This document shows positions 26,488 through 36,077 of a stretch of 64,000 nt of DNA, one piece after another. Every line of letters begins with the position of its first letter. Within the stretch, counting starts at the first letter, position 1. The DNA lies in the NCBI GenBank assembly GCA_965197005.1, contig OZ239982.1, forward strand, positions 682,001-746,000, written 5' to 3'. A program made the position numbers and the translations under genes. Below the pieces are notes generated by a model. It was not told where the DNA came from. It made no database searches and saw only the letters and a program-made list of their open reading frames with translations. The DNA is from G965197005 sp965197005. Its GTDB lineage: Bacteria; Pseudomonadota; Gammaproteobacteria; Pseudomonadales; Oceanobacteraceae.

Positions 26488-27567
26488 ATGAACAATATCG
26501 TTTCTTTTTTTCTTGTTAGTGCCTTAACTATACTGGCGACTAATTCAGCTTTGGCAGAGGATGAAGCCAACACACCAAACAAAAAAGCGCGCGCAGCGGT
26601 GGCAAAAAAAGCCACAGATGCGGACTCTGAAAAAGCCTTAGAAGAGGTGTTTGAAGCGGCAAGCCAGAACTACTCTTTATTAAATGCAGGAGCGGTTGCT
26701 CTTAATTATGGGGTTGATTATAGCTACTATGGCGATCAAAGTATTCATTTGACGATTGAACCCAAATTAGATGCAAATGGACAGCAGGTAAATAATGCCT
26801 CTGTTATTCGCAGTGCCTCGGTAGCTCGTTCAGCAGCACATACATTGATTAATACCTTTACCTTTGATTATGGATTATTTAACAACCTTACATTAAGTGC
26901 GCGTTTACCATTGGTTGCTAAATATGATAGCGAAAATGACTTAAATAATTATTCTATGGGTGATGTCAGCGGGACAATTCGCTTACAGCCATTTCAATAT
27001 GTACCTGGAGATGTGACGCAAACATATTTTTTAACCTATACCGCTAAAACAGGTGATAGCCCTTATGCGATTGACCTTAAAAAAAATCTATCCAGTGGTT
27101 CTGGTACTCATAGTTTAAGTGCGGGGGTTAGCTTATCGCAGGTGTTAGACCCTGTTGTTTTATTTGGTTCTAGTAGTTTTCGTTATAATTTACCAATAAA
27201 AGAATTAAATCAGGTGCGCCAAGGATACTTGCTAAGAAAAGTAGACCCTGGTATGGACTTTTCTTTTTCAATGGGATTTTCTTATGCACTTTCTTATGAT
27301 GTATCGTTAAGCACCTCTTTTCAGGGAAGTTTTAACACCAGTACCACATTAGGCTTGGAGTCTTCGGCAACGCAAAAATTGCGTGAGATTAAAACCGGCA
27401 GTCAGATGTCAGGGATTATGAATTTTGCTTTGGGCATTAGAATGTCACCTAAAAACATTGTCAATGTAAATGTAGGTTATGGTGTAACAGAGCAAGCTCC
27501 AGATATTTTAATCGGGGTCTCTATGCCGATTTTAATTGCGGGCGTTAAACCTTCTTCTAGTAACTAA
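26488..27567 (+). CDS. FilC-like outer-membrane beta-barrel protein
   Basis: The 359-residue protein has a signal peptide cut near 'NSALA|EDE', a Lys/Ala-rich acidic-basic stretch (about 29-60), and then alternating amphipathic strands with aromatic residues. These suggest a beta-barrel, for example 'FTFDYGLFNNLTLSARLPLV' around 127-146. It resembles transporter-type barrels such as the MetA-pathway phenol-degradation family, but I cannot assign a substrate. It is tightly linked to the C39 peptidase and the FadL-like gene. Confidence 0.65.
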   Translation: MNNIVSFFLVSALTILATNSALAEDEANTPNKKARAAVAKKATDADSEKALEEVFEAASQNYSLLNAGAVALNYGVDYSYYGDQSIHLTIEPKLDANGQQVNNASVIRSASVARSAAHTLINTFTFDYGLFNNLTLSARLPLVAKYDSENDLNNYSMGDVSGTIRLQPFQYVPGDVTQTYFLTYTAKTGDSPYAIDLKKNLSSGSGTHSLSAGVSLSQVLDPVVLFGSSSFRYNLPIKELNQVRQGYLLRKVDPGMDFSFSMGFSYALSYDVSLSTSFQGSFNTSTTLGLESSATQKLREIKTGSQMSGIMNFALGIRMSPKNIVNVNVGYGVTEQAPDILIGVSMPILIAGVKPSSSN

Positions 27568-27571
27568 TACT

Positions 27572-29254
27572 ATGCAACGCTTAAACAATAACAATAAAAT
27601 CAGATTCTTTATGTGCAGGCTGTTTTTAAGTGGTTTATTATTTTTGTCCTCTTTTGCAAGTCATGCTCAGCTTATCCAAAATATGTTTATAGATACCAAG
27701 GCCATGTCTTTGGGTAATGCAGTGACAGCAGACCCGACAGGCATTATGGATATTCACTTTAATCCAGCAGGGTTAACTAAACTTGATGGACGGCAAATGC
27801 AATTTCAGTTTATGAATATTGTACTGCAAACAGAGTCTGAATTTTCTTTACCTAAGGGTTATGATGGTACAGGGCGTTTGCTTGATGTCAGCAAAGACCC
27901 CATATTAAAGCAGGGTAAAAGTCATGCTTCAGCAGCGGCTTATTTACCAGGTGTTGGCATTTTGCCTATGGATACGTTGCCCGTTTTAACCTTGCCTAAT
28001 GGTGGGGTGTCAATTAATCCACCAGGTTCAAGATTTACCTTTGCCAATGCAGTATACGCACCGATGGCATCAGGATTCTCTAAGCCTAAAAATGACCCAG
28101 GTAGGTATCAGGCTAGGCAGGTAGCATTACAGCGTTTTACTTATATGTCGCCCTCTTTTGGCTATAAGGTTTCCGATACCATATCTGTAGGAGCCAGCTT
28201 TTTGTTCTCTCATCAGGCAGTTGCTGTGGAGCAGAACATTCGTGCACCCTCATCTTTATTGGCAGTTGCTGAATACTTACAAGAGTCTTTAGGTTGCTTT
28301 GATGACAATGGTAATCCTACAGGGAACGACCCTTTATCTGCTATTGCTGCGTTATGCGGTGGTAAGATTGGTCCTTATCAAGATGTTGGGGAGCTTAAAA
28401 TTGCAACTGAAGAGACGCTATCTCCTTCATTTAACTTAGGCTTTTTGTGGGAGCCCGTTAGCTGGTTTGCTTTGGGCGTTGGCTATCAAAGTGAAGCAAA
28501 GGCGCATTTAAAAGGCACTTATGAGCTTAATTATTCAGATGATTTTAGTAATTTCTTTAAAAAACTATCGCCCACATTGGTGGGTACTTTTGGACAGGCT
28601 TTGCTTAAATTACCCTCAGGTTTAGATGTTGAAAAAGGGCATGTTAGCACTGAATTAACCTATCCTCAGCATTTACAAATAGGGACAAAGTTTCGTATTT
28701 TTGATACTTTACAATTAAATGTCGATGCAGGCTGGACTGATTTTGGAAAATGGGAAGCACTAGAGTTTAAATTTGACCGAGAGGTGAGCTTTTTAAATTC
28801 TGCCAAAATGCTATCCCCTGATTTAGTTACAGGAACGAGTTTGCGACAACCACTGAATTATAAGTCGGTATGGAGCTTTGGTTTTGGCTTGCAGTTAGAT
28901 GTTAGTTCTCGCTTGAGCTTACGTGCTGGTTATGAGCCAAGAGAAACCTCAATTCCTCGTGATGGGCGTAGCGTACAGGCACCTTTAGGCTTTGCAGAGC
29001 TATATAGTTTGGGCTTAGGCTATCAGTGGGATAGGGATACGGTTATTGATTTGTCTGCCAGTTTTATGCAATCTAAAGAAGAAATTCTTGCAGACCCGCA
29101 AGCAGAAAGCGATAAGGGTAATTATCCAAACTCCAGTAATGCAGTTAACCGTAACTGTTTAACCTGTACTGTTACTAGTCCATATCCTGGCTTAGATGTT
29201 AAAACCAAGCTGGTTATTGGTGCTATTGGTTTTAGCTTTAGAACCAAGTTCTAA
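27572..29254 (+). CDS. FadL/OmpP1-family outer-membrane protein (FilD-like)
   Basis: From the ATG at 27572 the protein has about 560 residues with a signal peptide ending 'FASHA|QLI'. The mature N-terminus 'KAMSLGNAVTADPTGIMD' and 'FNPAGLTKLDG' are the FadL-type plug signature. A beta-barrel with repeated 'GFGLQLDVS' type strands follows. An in-frame TTG at 27536 overlaps the previous gene and is less likely. FadL-family proteins take up hydrophobic compounds across the outer membrane. Here it is embedded in a fil-like cluster, so a role in surface-protein assembly or lipid transport are both open. Confidence 0.8.
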   Translation: MQRLNNNNKIRFFMCRLFLSGLLFLSSFASHAQLIQNMFIDTKAMSLGNAVTADPTGIMDIHFNPAGLTKLDGRQMQFQFMNIVLQTESEFSLPKGYDGTGRLLDVSKDPILKQGKSHASAAAYLPGVGILPMDTLPVLTLPNGGVSINPPGSRFTFANAVYAPMASGFSKPKNDPGRYQARQVALQRFTYMSPSFGYKVSDTISVGASFLFSHQAVAVEQNIRAPSSLLAVAEYLQESLGCFDDNGNPTGNDPLSAIAALCGGKIGPYQDVGELKIATEETLSPSFNLGFLWEPVSWFALGVGYQSEAKAHLKGTYELNYSDDFSNFFKKLSPTLVGTFGQALLKLPSGLDVEKGHVSTELTYPQHLQIGTKFRIFDTLQLNVDAGWTDFGKWEALEFKFDREVSFLNSAKMLSPDLVTGTSLRQPLNYKSVWSFGFGLQLDVSSRLSLRAGYEPRETSIPRDGRSVQAPLGFAELYSLGLGYQWDRDTVIDLSASFMQSKEEILADPQAESDKGNYPNSSNAVNRNCLTCTVTSPYPGLDVKTKLVIGAIGFSFRTKF

Positions 29255-30066
29255 TGTTTAGGTATTTGCTAATTGTGCTGTTTGTATGCTTTTGGCATCA
29301 GACGCTGGCGCAAGAATTTTTCACTTGGATTGACAGTCAAGGGCGAGTACACAATAGTCCTGTTGCTGAGAAAAAAAATTCAGAAAAATCCAAGCAGCAA
29401 ATAAATTCGAGAAAAAGCACAGAAGACAAGCCTTTTTTAAGTGAAGATGAATTTAAACGCCAGCAAGCACAAGATAAAATAGATAATCCAGCTTTTTTTA
29501 CTTGGGTTGATAGTTATGGTCAGGTACATAACCAACGTATTTTTGTTGCTAAAGAAAATAGCAAATCTCAACCAGCTACAGAGGCTTATCTTGATGATAG
29601 CTATGTACCCACATTGCGATTAGCACTGACAGACGGAAAAGACTGCTGCCAGCAATATATCAGTGCATTAAAACACCGCAGCAAGTTACTAAAAAAACGG
29701 ACTTATCATTTAATTAATATTCAAGATAATCCAGCTTTTAGATTAGGTAATTATCATGCTCCAGCATTTTATTTGCGCTTAGATGCAGACAAGCAGATAA
29801 GAAAAATAGATGTCTTGCAGTTAAATGCTAAATTTAAACCTTCGGTTATCGCCTTAGATAAAAATTTTATCCCCATACACCAAAGCCATTCTTTAAAAGG
29901 AGTGTTGCGTGCCGCCAATTGGCAGCATAGCGCACAGCGTTATTTTTCTGTGTTGTTGGCAGATACAGAAATTGCCTATCTTATTTGGTATTATCCGCAA
30001 GTTAACTCAGAGCAAGAGCATAAACAGCTGCAACTGGTTGTGCGTTGGGATATCGCAATTAATTAG
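29254..30066 (+). CDS. FilE-like periplasmic protein with duplicated DUF4124-like motif
   Basis: The 270-residue protein has a signal peptide (MFRYLLIVLFVCFWH...LAQ). It has two copies of a short motif, 'FFTWIDSQGRVHNSPV' at about 22-37 and 'FFTWVDSYGQVHNQRI' at about 81-96, which resembles the DUF4124 strand pair. The C-terminal half (about 115-270) is beta-rich and resembles MalM-type maltose-operon proteins by pattern. The start overlaps the stop of the FadL-like gene by one base (TAATG), so it is co-translated. The function is unknown. Confidence 0.65.
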   Translation: MFRYLLIVLFVCFWHQTLAQEFFTWIDSQGRVHNSPVAEKKNSEKSKQQINSRKSTEDKPFLSEDEFKRQQAQDKIDNPAFFTWVDSYGQVHNQRIFVAKENSKSQPATEAYLDDSYVPTLRLALTDGKDCCQQYISALKHRSKLLKKRTYHLINIQDNPAFRLGNYHAPAFYLRLDADKQIRKIDVLQLNAKFKPSVIALDKNFIPIHQSHSLKGVLRAANWQHSAQRYFSVLLADTEIAYLIWYYPQVNSEQEHKQLQLVVRWDIAIN

Positions 30067-30143
30067 TGCAGATTTTACTTGATAAATCATTGCATATCTT
30101 TGAATATGCAGCTTTTAATAAACAATAGATGTTGGAATAAACT

Positions 30144-30758
30144 ATGATTGGTCGCTTAACTGGTCTTATCCTATTTAAACAGGCTCCCGATTTGTTGCTG
30201 GAAGTGGGAGGCGTGGGGTATGAATTACAAGCACCCTTAAGCACTTTTTTACAACTTCCTCAAGTAGGACAGAAGGTTACCCTGCATACTCACCTAGCGG
30301 TACGTGAAGATGCCCATGTTCTGTATGGATTTACAGATGAAAAACAAAAACGCTTATTTAGACTGTTAATTAAGACCAATGGAGTAGGTCCTAAACTGGC
30401 ATTGGGTATTTTATCGGGTATGAATGTCGATGAGTTTGTATATTGCGTAAGTGAACAAAATGTAACTGCGCTGACCAAATTACCTGGTGTGGGCAAAAAA
30501 ACTGCAGAGCGTTTAATTATTGAAATGCAAGATAAATTAAAAATAGAAATTGCCGCATTGCAACAACATACAAACCAGAGTGTAGAAAACAAACAAACAG
30601 AGAAGAAACATATCTTAGAAGAAGCCGAACAAGCCTTAACTGCCTTAGGTTATCGTCCTCAAGAAGCTGCCAAAATGGTTAATCGGGTTGCTGGTTCTGC
30701 TAGCAATACGGAAGAGCTTATTCGTTTGGCTCTAAAACAAAGCATGGGGCAGGTATGA
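30144..30758 (+). CDS. ruvA: Holliday junction branch migration protein RuvA
   Basis: The 204-residue protein has the N-terminal OB fold starting 'MIGRLTGLI', two helix-hairpin-helix motifs ('[13 protein letters not shown]' near 79-91 and '[13 protein letters not shown]' near 113-125), and a C-terminal RuvB-binding domain. It binds four-way junctions and loads RuvB. It overlaps ruvB by 4 bp. No ruvC lies upstream, where it is found in many relatives. Confidence 0.95.
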   Translation: MIGRLTGLILFKQAPDLLLEVGGVGYELQAPLSTFLQLPQVGQKVTLHTHLAVREDAHVLYGFTDEKQKRLFRLLIKTNGVGPKLALGILSGMNVDEFVYCVSEQNVTALTKLPGVGKKTAERLIIEMQDKLKIEIAALQQHTNQSVENKQTEKKHILEEAEQALTALGYRPQEAAKMVNRVAGSASNTEELIRLALKQSMGQV

Positions 30759-31774
30759 TAGAAACAGATCGTTTTTTAAGTCCTGAAGCAAAAACCAATG
30801 AAGTTAAACAAGACAATGGTTTGCGTCCCTGTGCATTAAGTGAGTATGTAGGACAACCACAAGTCCGAGAGCAAATGCAGATTTTTATTGATGCCGCTCG
30901 CATGCGCCAAGAATCCTTAGATCATACCTTAGTTTTTGGTCCTCCAGGTTTAGGCAAGACTACTTTAGCCAATATTATTGCCCATGAAATGGGAGTTACC
31001 ATTAAATCGACTTCAGGCCCAGTGTTAGAGAAAGCAGGGGATTTAGCGGCAATGCTCACTAATTTAGAACAAGGAGATGTTCTATTTATTGATGAGATTC
31101 ATCGAATGAACCCTGCTATTGAAGAAATCTTATACCCAGCAATGGAAGATTATCAGCTTGATATCATGGTGGGCGAAGGCCCAGCGGCACGCTCAATTAA
31201 AATTGACTTACCCCCTTTTACATTAGTTGGTGCAACCACACGTGCAGGTCTTTTAACCTCTCCATTGCGTGATCGTTTTGGTATTGTTCAGCGGCTTGAA
31301 TTTTATAATATACAGGATTTAACGCATATTGTGAGCCGCTCTGCTAAGTTACTCAATTTACCTATTGATGAAGAGGGCGCAACAGAAATTGCACGTAGAG
31401 CCAGAGGTACACCACGTATTGCCAATAGGTTGTTGCGTAGAGTGCGTGACTATGCAGAAGTCAAATCTGATGGACAAGTCAATAAGCAGTGTGCCGATGA
31501 TGCCTTAAATATGCTAAATGTTGACAGTCATGGATTTGATCATTTAGATAGACGCTATTTACTCACACTTATTGATAAATTTGCAGGTGGTCCTTGTGGC
31601 GTAGAGACTTTGGCAGCGGCAATTGGAGAGGAAGCAGATACACTAGAAGATATTGTAGAGCCATATTTAATGCAACAGGGGTATTTAATTCGTACACCAA
31701 GAGGACGTGTAGCCAACCGTCTTGCTTATACACATTTCTCAATACCTTATGTTGAGAATCAATATGCAAAATAA
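30755..31774 (+). CDS. ruvB: Holliday junction helicase motor RuvB
   Basis: This 339-residue AAA+ ATPase has the Walker A '[12 protein letters not shown]', Walker B 'LFIDEIHRM', the sensor and arginine-finger region '[18 protein letters not shown]', and a C-terminal winged-helix domain. It drives branch migration with RuvA. It overlaps ybgC by 11 bp, which links recombination genes to the Tol operon as in many gammaproteobacteria. Confidence 0.96.
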   Translation: MIETDRFLSPEAKTNEVKQDNGLRPCALSEYVGQPQVREQMQIFIDAARMRQESLDHTLVFGPPGLGKTTLANIIAHEMGVTIKSTSGPVLEKAGDLAAMLTNLEQGDVLFIDEIHRMNPAIEEILYPAMEDYQLDIMVGEGPAARSIKIDLPPFTLVGATTRAGLLTSPLRDRFGIVQRLEFYNIQDLTHIVSRSAKLLNLPIDEEGATEIARRARGTPRIANRLLRRVRDYAEVKSDGQVNKQCADDALNMLNVDSHGFDHLDRRYLLTLIDKFAGGPCGVETLAAAIGEEADTLEDIVEPYLMQQGYLIRTPRGRVANRLAYTHFSIPYVENQYAK

Positions 31775-32174
31775 AATATTTGTATGGCCAGTGCGTGTTT
31801 ATATTGAAGATACTGATGCAGGCGGCATCGTTTATCATGCAAATTATTTGCACTACTTAGAGCGTGCTCGCAGTGAGTGGTTGCGTAGTCAAGGTTTTGA
31901 GCAAGCTCAGTTGCAAACATGTCATGGTATTCAGTTTGTTGTGTATAAACTGAGTTTGACGTATCAAAAGCCCGCTTACTTAGATAATTTACTGGAGTTA
32001 AAATTAAATCTAACAGGGTTAAGAAAAACAGGTATGCAGCTATTGCAAACAATCGAATACAATGAGCAACTTTTATTGCAGGCTCAAGTCGAGATTGCAT
32101 GTACAGATGTTACAGGGCGACCAACAGCGATGCCTACAGCATTATTTACCAGTTTGCAGCAATTGATTTGTTAA
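31764..32174 (+). CDS. ybgC: Tol-Pal associated acyl-CoA thioesterase YbgC
   Basis: The hot-dog-fold thioesterase is 136 residues from the ATG at 31764. The active-site aspartate is in '[20 protein letters not shown]' near the N-terminus. Longer starts at 31722 and 31749 lie inside ruvB and would put extra residues before the conserved '[16 protein letters not shown]'. YbgC is thought to act on acyl thioesters at the membrane near Tol-Pal. It is separated from tolQ by 136 bp that carry a palindrome over a TATAAT box. Confidence 0.9.
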   Translation: MQNKIFVWPVRVYIEDTDAGGIVYHANYLHYLERARSEWLRSQGFEQAQLQTCHGIQFVVYKLSLTYQKPAYLDNLLELKLNLTGLRKTGMQLLQTIEYNEQLLLQAQVEIACTDVTGRPTAMPTALFTSLQQLIC

Positions 32175-32252
32175 TTCGCTTATTAATAATACCCAAGTTG
32201 GTATGAAAATGGCTTAATATAAAGAGATATTTAAAGTATCAACCAGAGAAAT

Positions 32253-32269
32253 CTTAGTATAATACTAAG
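32253..32269. promoter_or_regulatory. Perfect palindrome enclosing a TATAAT box upstream of tolQ
   Basis: CTTAGTAT-A-ATACTAAG is a 17-nt perfect inverted repeat. It includes TATAAT at 32258-32263, 47 bp before the tolQ start. No good -35 hexamer was found at 16-18 bp, so the promoter may need an activator, or the palindrome may be a repressor site. This is inference from sequence only. Confidence 0.4.
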
Positions 32270-32310
32270 GTTAATAAATAAAACAGACTAATATTCCATA
32301 AGGAGCAATA

Positions 32311-33015
32311 GTGAACGACTCATTTTCCGTTTTTTCCCTAATTTTTAACGCCAGTTTTGTTGTACAAATGGTTATGTTGCTATTACTTTTAGCATCACTA
32401 GTCAGTTGGGTGCTGATATTTCAACGACAGCGTTTAATTAGCAATAGTCGCTTGCAAGTACAACTATTTGAAGATCGCTTTTGGTCTGGCTCAGATTTAC
32501 ATGAACTGTATAAAGAATGTCAGCAATCCGACATTAACAGCGGGATAGAAAATGTATTTATGGCAGGTTTTAAAGAGTTTAGTAAAATGCGCCAACAACA
32601 AATTACAGACCCTGATTCCTTAATGCTAAGCTCCCAAAGAGCAATGCGTATTGCCATCACTCGAGAGAGTGAGCAATTAGGTCAGCATTTACCTTTTTTG
32701 GCAACAGTAGGCTCTACTAGTCCTTATATAGGGTTATTTGGTACAGTATGGGGCATTATGCATTCATTTCATGGTTTGGCCAGCGTTAAACAAGCAACCA
32801 TTGCTACCGTTGCCCCTGGTATTTCAGAAGCGTTAGTAGCAACGGCAATGGGCTTGTTGGCAGCCATTCCAGCAGTTATTTTTTATAATCGCTTTGCCAG
32901 CCATGTAGATACCTTAGAAGTGAGCATGCAGACCTTTGCTGAAGAATTTTCAGCACTATTATACCGTCAGGCAGTTAAGCTACATAAAATTAATCAAGTA
33001 CAACAGGATAGCTAA
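32311..33015 (+). CDS. tolQ: Tol-Pal proton channel subunit TolQ
   Basis: The 234-residue inner-membrane protein has three helices and the conserved 'GSTSPYIGLFGTVWGIMHSF' block, followed by 'GISEALVATAMGLLAAIPAV'. TolQ forms the H+-driven motor with TolR and works on TolA to keep the outer membrane attached during division (established). The start is GTG at 32311, with a GGAG 7 nt upstream. It is one base from tolR. Confidence 0.95.
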   Translation: MNDSFSVFSLIFNASFVVQMVMLLLLLASLVSWVLIFQRQRLISNSRLQVQLFEDRFWSGSDLHELYKECQQSDINSGIENVFMAGFKEFSKMRQQQITDPDSLMLSSQRAMRIAITRESEQLGQHLPFLATVGSTSPYIGLFGTVWGIMHSFHGLASVKQATIATVAPGISEALVATAMGLLAAIPAVIFYNRFASHVDTLEVSMQTFAEEFSALLYRQAVKLHKINQVQQDS

Positions 33016-33016
33016 A

Positions 33017-33454
33017 ATGCAATCTAATGGTAAAAAACGCCGTCCTGTCTCAGAAATTAATGTGGTTCCCTATATTGATGTGATGTTGGTATTACTGATT
33101 ATCTTTATGGTAACTGCACCTATGTTGGTACAAACAGTCCCTGTAGAATTGCCTAAGGTTGAGTCCACACCCACAGAAATACAGCCTGATAATAAACATT
33201 TAATTATTAGCATTAACGCCAAAGGTGAATATTACTTGGAGCAAGAAGATGGCGAGTCTAAGGCAATAGCAGAAGAAAAAATCATCGAATATGTGCAAAA
33301 ATTAGTACGTCAAGTGCCCAATATAAAAATTATGATTCGTGCAGATAAAGAGGTCGCTTATGGTAAGGTTGTTGTCCTAATGGGAGAATTACAAAATGCA
33401 GGCATGAACCATGTAGGCTTAATTACTGAAGCGCCAGATATTAAGGCAAAATAA
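33017..33454 (+). CDS. tolR: Tol-Pal motor subunit TolR
   Basis: The 145-residue protein starts at ATG 33017. The long upstream extension of the frame overlaps tolQ and is not used. It has one membrane helix with the proton-carrying Asp21 in 'NVVPYIDVMLVLLIIF', then a periplasmic domain. It is homologous to ExbD. It lies 3 bp before tolA. Confidence 0.95.
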   Translation: MQSNGKKRRPVSEINVVPYIDVMLVLLIIFMVTAPMLVQTVPVELPKVESTPTEIQPDNKHLIISINAKGEYYLEQEDGESKAIAEEKIIEYVQKLVRQVPNIKIMIRADKEVAYGKVVVLMGELQNAGMNHVGLITEAPDIKAK

Positions 33455-33457
33455 AAG

Positions 33458-34249
33458 ATGAACATGGGCAACCCCAAAAGTTATAAACTGCCAGTGGTAT
33501 TTGCTATTTTAGTGCATCTGCTAGCCGCTCTTGTTCTAGTTAGCCAATGGCCTGATTATGCACAGAAAAGACGACCTCCTATACCTACATTTATTAGTGC
33601 AAGTATTGTGCGTGAGCACAATCAGGTATTAAAAAAAGCGTCTAAGAAAAAAACCACAAAAGATAAAAAAAATGCCCAAAAACGTAAGCTACAAGAAAAA
33701 AAACGGCAAGAAGCAAAACGTAAAGCGGCAGCAAAGAAAAAACGCTTAGCCAAAGAGCAAGCCAAAAAACGTGCGTTACAGAAAAAAATAGCAGCACAAA
33801 AGCGTGCTAAAGCAAAACAAAAAGCGGCTAAGGCTAAGGCAGAAAAACAACGTCGTGACTGGGAACAAGAACTATTAGAAAAAATCGCCATCGAAGAGGC
33901 GGAGCAAGTTTTGCAGCAACAAGCAGCCGATGCACTAGAGGCAGAAAGACAAGCAACGGTTACCAATGATTTTTCTAGTCAAATTAAGCAACATGTTACT
34001 GGCATGTGGAATTACCCACATGGCGTTGATGCCAAATTAGAAGTGGAAGTACGGGTTACTTTAGTACCCACAGGAGAAGTTGTTAGAGTGGTTATTCTTA
34101 AAAGTAGTGGACAGGCGGCGTTGGATAAATCAGTAGAGCAAGCTATTTATGCAGCATCTCCTTTGCCAGTGCCTAAAGATAGCCTTGTTTTTGAAAATCA
34201 ATTTAGGAATTTTATTATGAAATTTAGACCAGAGGACGCAGTATTATGA
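33458..34249 (+). CDS. tolA: Cell-envelope integrity protein TolA
   Basis: The 263-residue protein has a membrane anchor (about 12-30), a long Lys/Ala/Glu/Arg-rich helix (about 60-165) and a compact C-terminal domain (about 170-260) with 'VRVTLVPTGEVVRVVILKSSG'. The composition, rich in Lys and Ala codons, explains a long cysteine-rich antisense frame at 33622-33966. TolA spans the periplasm to reach TolB and Pal. It overlaps tolB by 4 bp. Confidence 0.94.
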   Translation: MNMGNPKSYKLPVVFAILVHLLAALVLVSQWPDYAQKRRPPIPTFISASIVREHNQVLKKASKKKTTKDKKNAQKRKLQEKKRQEAKRKAAAKKKRLAKEQAKKRALQKKIAAQKRAKAKQKAAKAKAEKQRRDWEQELLEKIAIEEAEQVLQQQAADALEAERQATVTNDFSSQIKQHVTGMWNYPHGVDAKLEVEVRVTLVPTGEVVRVVILKSSGQAALDKSVEQAIYAASPLPVPKDSLVFENQFRNFIMKFRPEDAVL

Positions 34250-35532
34250 AAAGATTCGGACTTTTTTTATGTATGCTAAGCATCAGTGCGAGTGCCTATG
34301 CGGAATTAATTATTGAAGTAACCAGTGGTAATCAGTCGGCAATACCAATTGCCGTTGTTCCCTTTAAATCGATAGGTGGTCGTGCACCTAGCAGTATTTA
34401 TACGATTGCAGAGAAAGACTTAGAACGCAGCGGCTATTTTAAAGCGATGAAGGTAGCGAATATGCTACAAAAACCCTCTAAAATTAATCAGGTTAAATAT
34501 TTAGACTGGCAGCGTTCTAACCAAGATTATGTGCTTATTGGCGAAGTCATGGTCACTGCAAGCACTTATCGTGTCACTTTTTCTTTAATTGACGTTTTTC
34601 GTAAAAAAGCCATTTTAAAGAAAAGTTTAATTGGTAAAAAAAATCAGCTTCGAGATATTGCCCATAAAATGTCAGATATGGTGTTTGAACGCATTACCGG
34701 CAATGCTGGGGTGTTTTCTACTAAAATAGCATACGTAACCGTTAATAAACGGCGCACTCGTTTTCAGCTTAATTATGCCGATGCAGATGGTGCTAGAGAG
34801 CGAGTATTATTTCGCTCCAGACAACCGATTATTTCTCCAGCATGGACTCCAGATGGAAAAAGTTTGGCGTATGTTTCATTTGAACGTAAATATGCAGAAA
34901 TTTATTTGCAGAACATAAAAAGCAAAAAACGCAGAAGAATAATCAGTTTTAAAGGCAATAGTAGTGCGCCTGCTTTTTCCCCTAATGCAAAAAAAATAGC
35001 TTATGTTCGCACCATAAGAGGCAACACAGATATTTATGTTATGGACTTAAAAACAAGGCGCATTAGCCGTGCAACAAAACATTACGGAATTGATACGGAA
35101 CCGCAATGGATGCCCGATGGTAAAGGCTTTATATTTACCTCAAGCCGCTCTGGTGGACCTCAGGTTTATTATAAAAATCTGGTCACAGGGCATATTCGTC
35201 GTTTGACTTTTAATGGTAATTATAATGCACGTCCAAGATTAACGCCTGATGGTAAAAAGCTAGTTATGGTGCACCGTAGTGGCCGTAATTTTCATATTGC
35301 ATCGCAGTCTATGGAAGGCGGAAAATTCAGAATTTTAAGCCGAGAAACAAAATTAGATGAATCTCCTAGTGTTGCTCCGAACGGAAGTATGGTAATTTAT
35401 GCAGCAACTGAAAAAAATCGTCGCATTTTGGCGATAGTTTCAGTTGATGGACAGGTGAAGTTTCGTTTACCATCACGTTACGGTGATGTAAGAGAACCGA
35501 TATGGTCACCAATACTTAAAAAACTTAATTAA
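34246..35532 (+). CDS. tolB: Tol-Pal beta-propeller protein TolB
   Basis: The 428-residue protein has a signal peptide ending near 'ASAYA|ELI' and an N-terminal alpha/beta domain. It then has a propeller with repeats carrying the pattern 'P.W/F.PDGK': 'SPAWTPDGKSLAYVS', 'APAFSPNAKKIAYVR', 'EPQWMPDGKGFIFTS', 'RPRLTPDGKKLVMVH' and 'SPSVAPNGSMVIYA'. It binds Pal and TolA in the periplasm. It is 16 bp before pal. Confidence 0.95.
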   Translation: MKRFGLFLCMLSISASAYAELIIEVTSGNQSAIPIAVVPFKSIGGRAPSSIYTIAEKDLERSGYFKAMKVANMLQKPSKINQVKYLDWQRSNQDYVLIGEVMVTASTYRVTFSLIDVFRKKAILKKSLIGKKNQLRDIAHKMSDMVFERITGNAGVFSTKIAYVTVNKRRTRFQLNYADADGARERVLFRSRQPIISPAWTPDGKSLAYVSFERKYAEIYLQNIKSKKRRRIISFKGNSSAPAFSPNAKKIAYVRTIRGNTDIYVMDLKTRRISRATKHYGIDTEPQWMPDGKGFIFTSSRSGGPQVYYKNLVTGHIRRLTFNGNYNARPRLTPDGKKLVMVHRSGRNFHIASQSMEGGKFRILSRETKLDESPSVAPNGSMVIYAATEKNRRILAIVSVDGQVKFRLPSRYGDVREPIWSPILKKLN

Positions 35533-35548
35533 CACTAGGAAAATTATT

Positions 35549-36070
35549 ATGCAAAAAAATACATTTTTAACCAAAGCCTTAATCTTAGCCGTCAGTGCTC
35601 TTTTAGTATCAGCTTGCTCTAGCAAAGGTGATACCCAAGAGGGTGAGATGCAAGAAACTGCCGTTGAAGAAACCGTAATGGAAAATGATGCTGCGTTAAA
35701 TGAACAAACAGATAGTGCCAGACAAGCATTGCTTGAAAAAAGCACGTTCTATTTTGGTTTTGACCAAAGCTCTATCAGCGATGAAGATAAATCCATTTTA
35801 CGCGCACATGCCGAATACTTAGCCAGCACACCAGCTGCTAGCGTTGTTGTTGAAGGTTATGCAGACGAGCGTGGTACTGTTGAATACAACCTAGCTTTAG
35901 GTGAGCGTCGTGCATCTACAGTACGCAGTTTCCTACTAGCTAATGGTGCTGGTGAAGAGCAGGTTGAAACTGTAAGCTATGGCGAAGAGCGTCCTGCTGC
36001 AACTGGTAATACAGAAAGCGATTGGGCAAAAAACCGTCGTGCTATTATTGTTTATCAGAGCCAAAACTAA
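35549..36070 (+). CDS. pal: Peptidoglycan-associated lipoprotein Pal
   Basis: The 173-residue protein has a lipoprotein signal with lipobox 'LLVSAC' and acylated Cys23. It has an acidic linker and a C-terminal OmpA-like domain with 'FGFDQSSI', 'GYADERGTVEYNLALGERRA' and a final 'RRAIIVYQS'. It anchors the outer membrane to peptidoglycan. A frame starting inside it at 35979 belongs to cpoB but begins properly at 36078. Confidence 0.96.
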   Translation: MQKNTFLTKALILAVSALLVSACSSKGDTQEGEMQETAVEETVMENDAALNEQTDSARQALLEKSTFYFGFDQSSISDEDKSILRAHAEYLASTPAASVVVEGYADERGTVEYNLALGERRASTVRSFLLANGAGEEQVETVSYGEERPAATGNTESDWAKNRRAIIVYQSQN

Positions 36071-36077
36071 GTTGGCA

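Noticed and set aside
33622..33966. Antisense Cys/Phe/Ala-rich frame opposite tolA
   Set aside because: It mirrors the Lys/Ala-rich codons of the TolA helix and has no start signal or homology.
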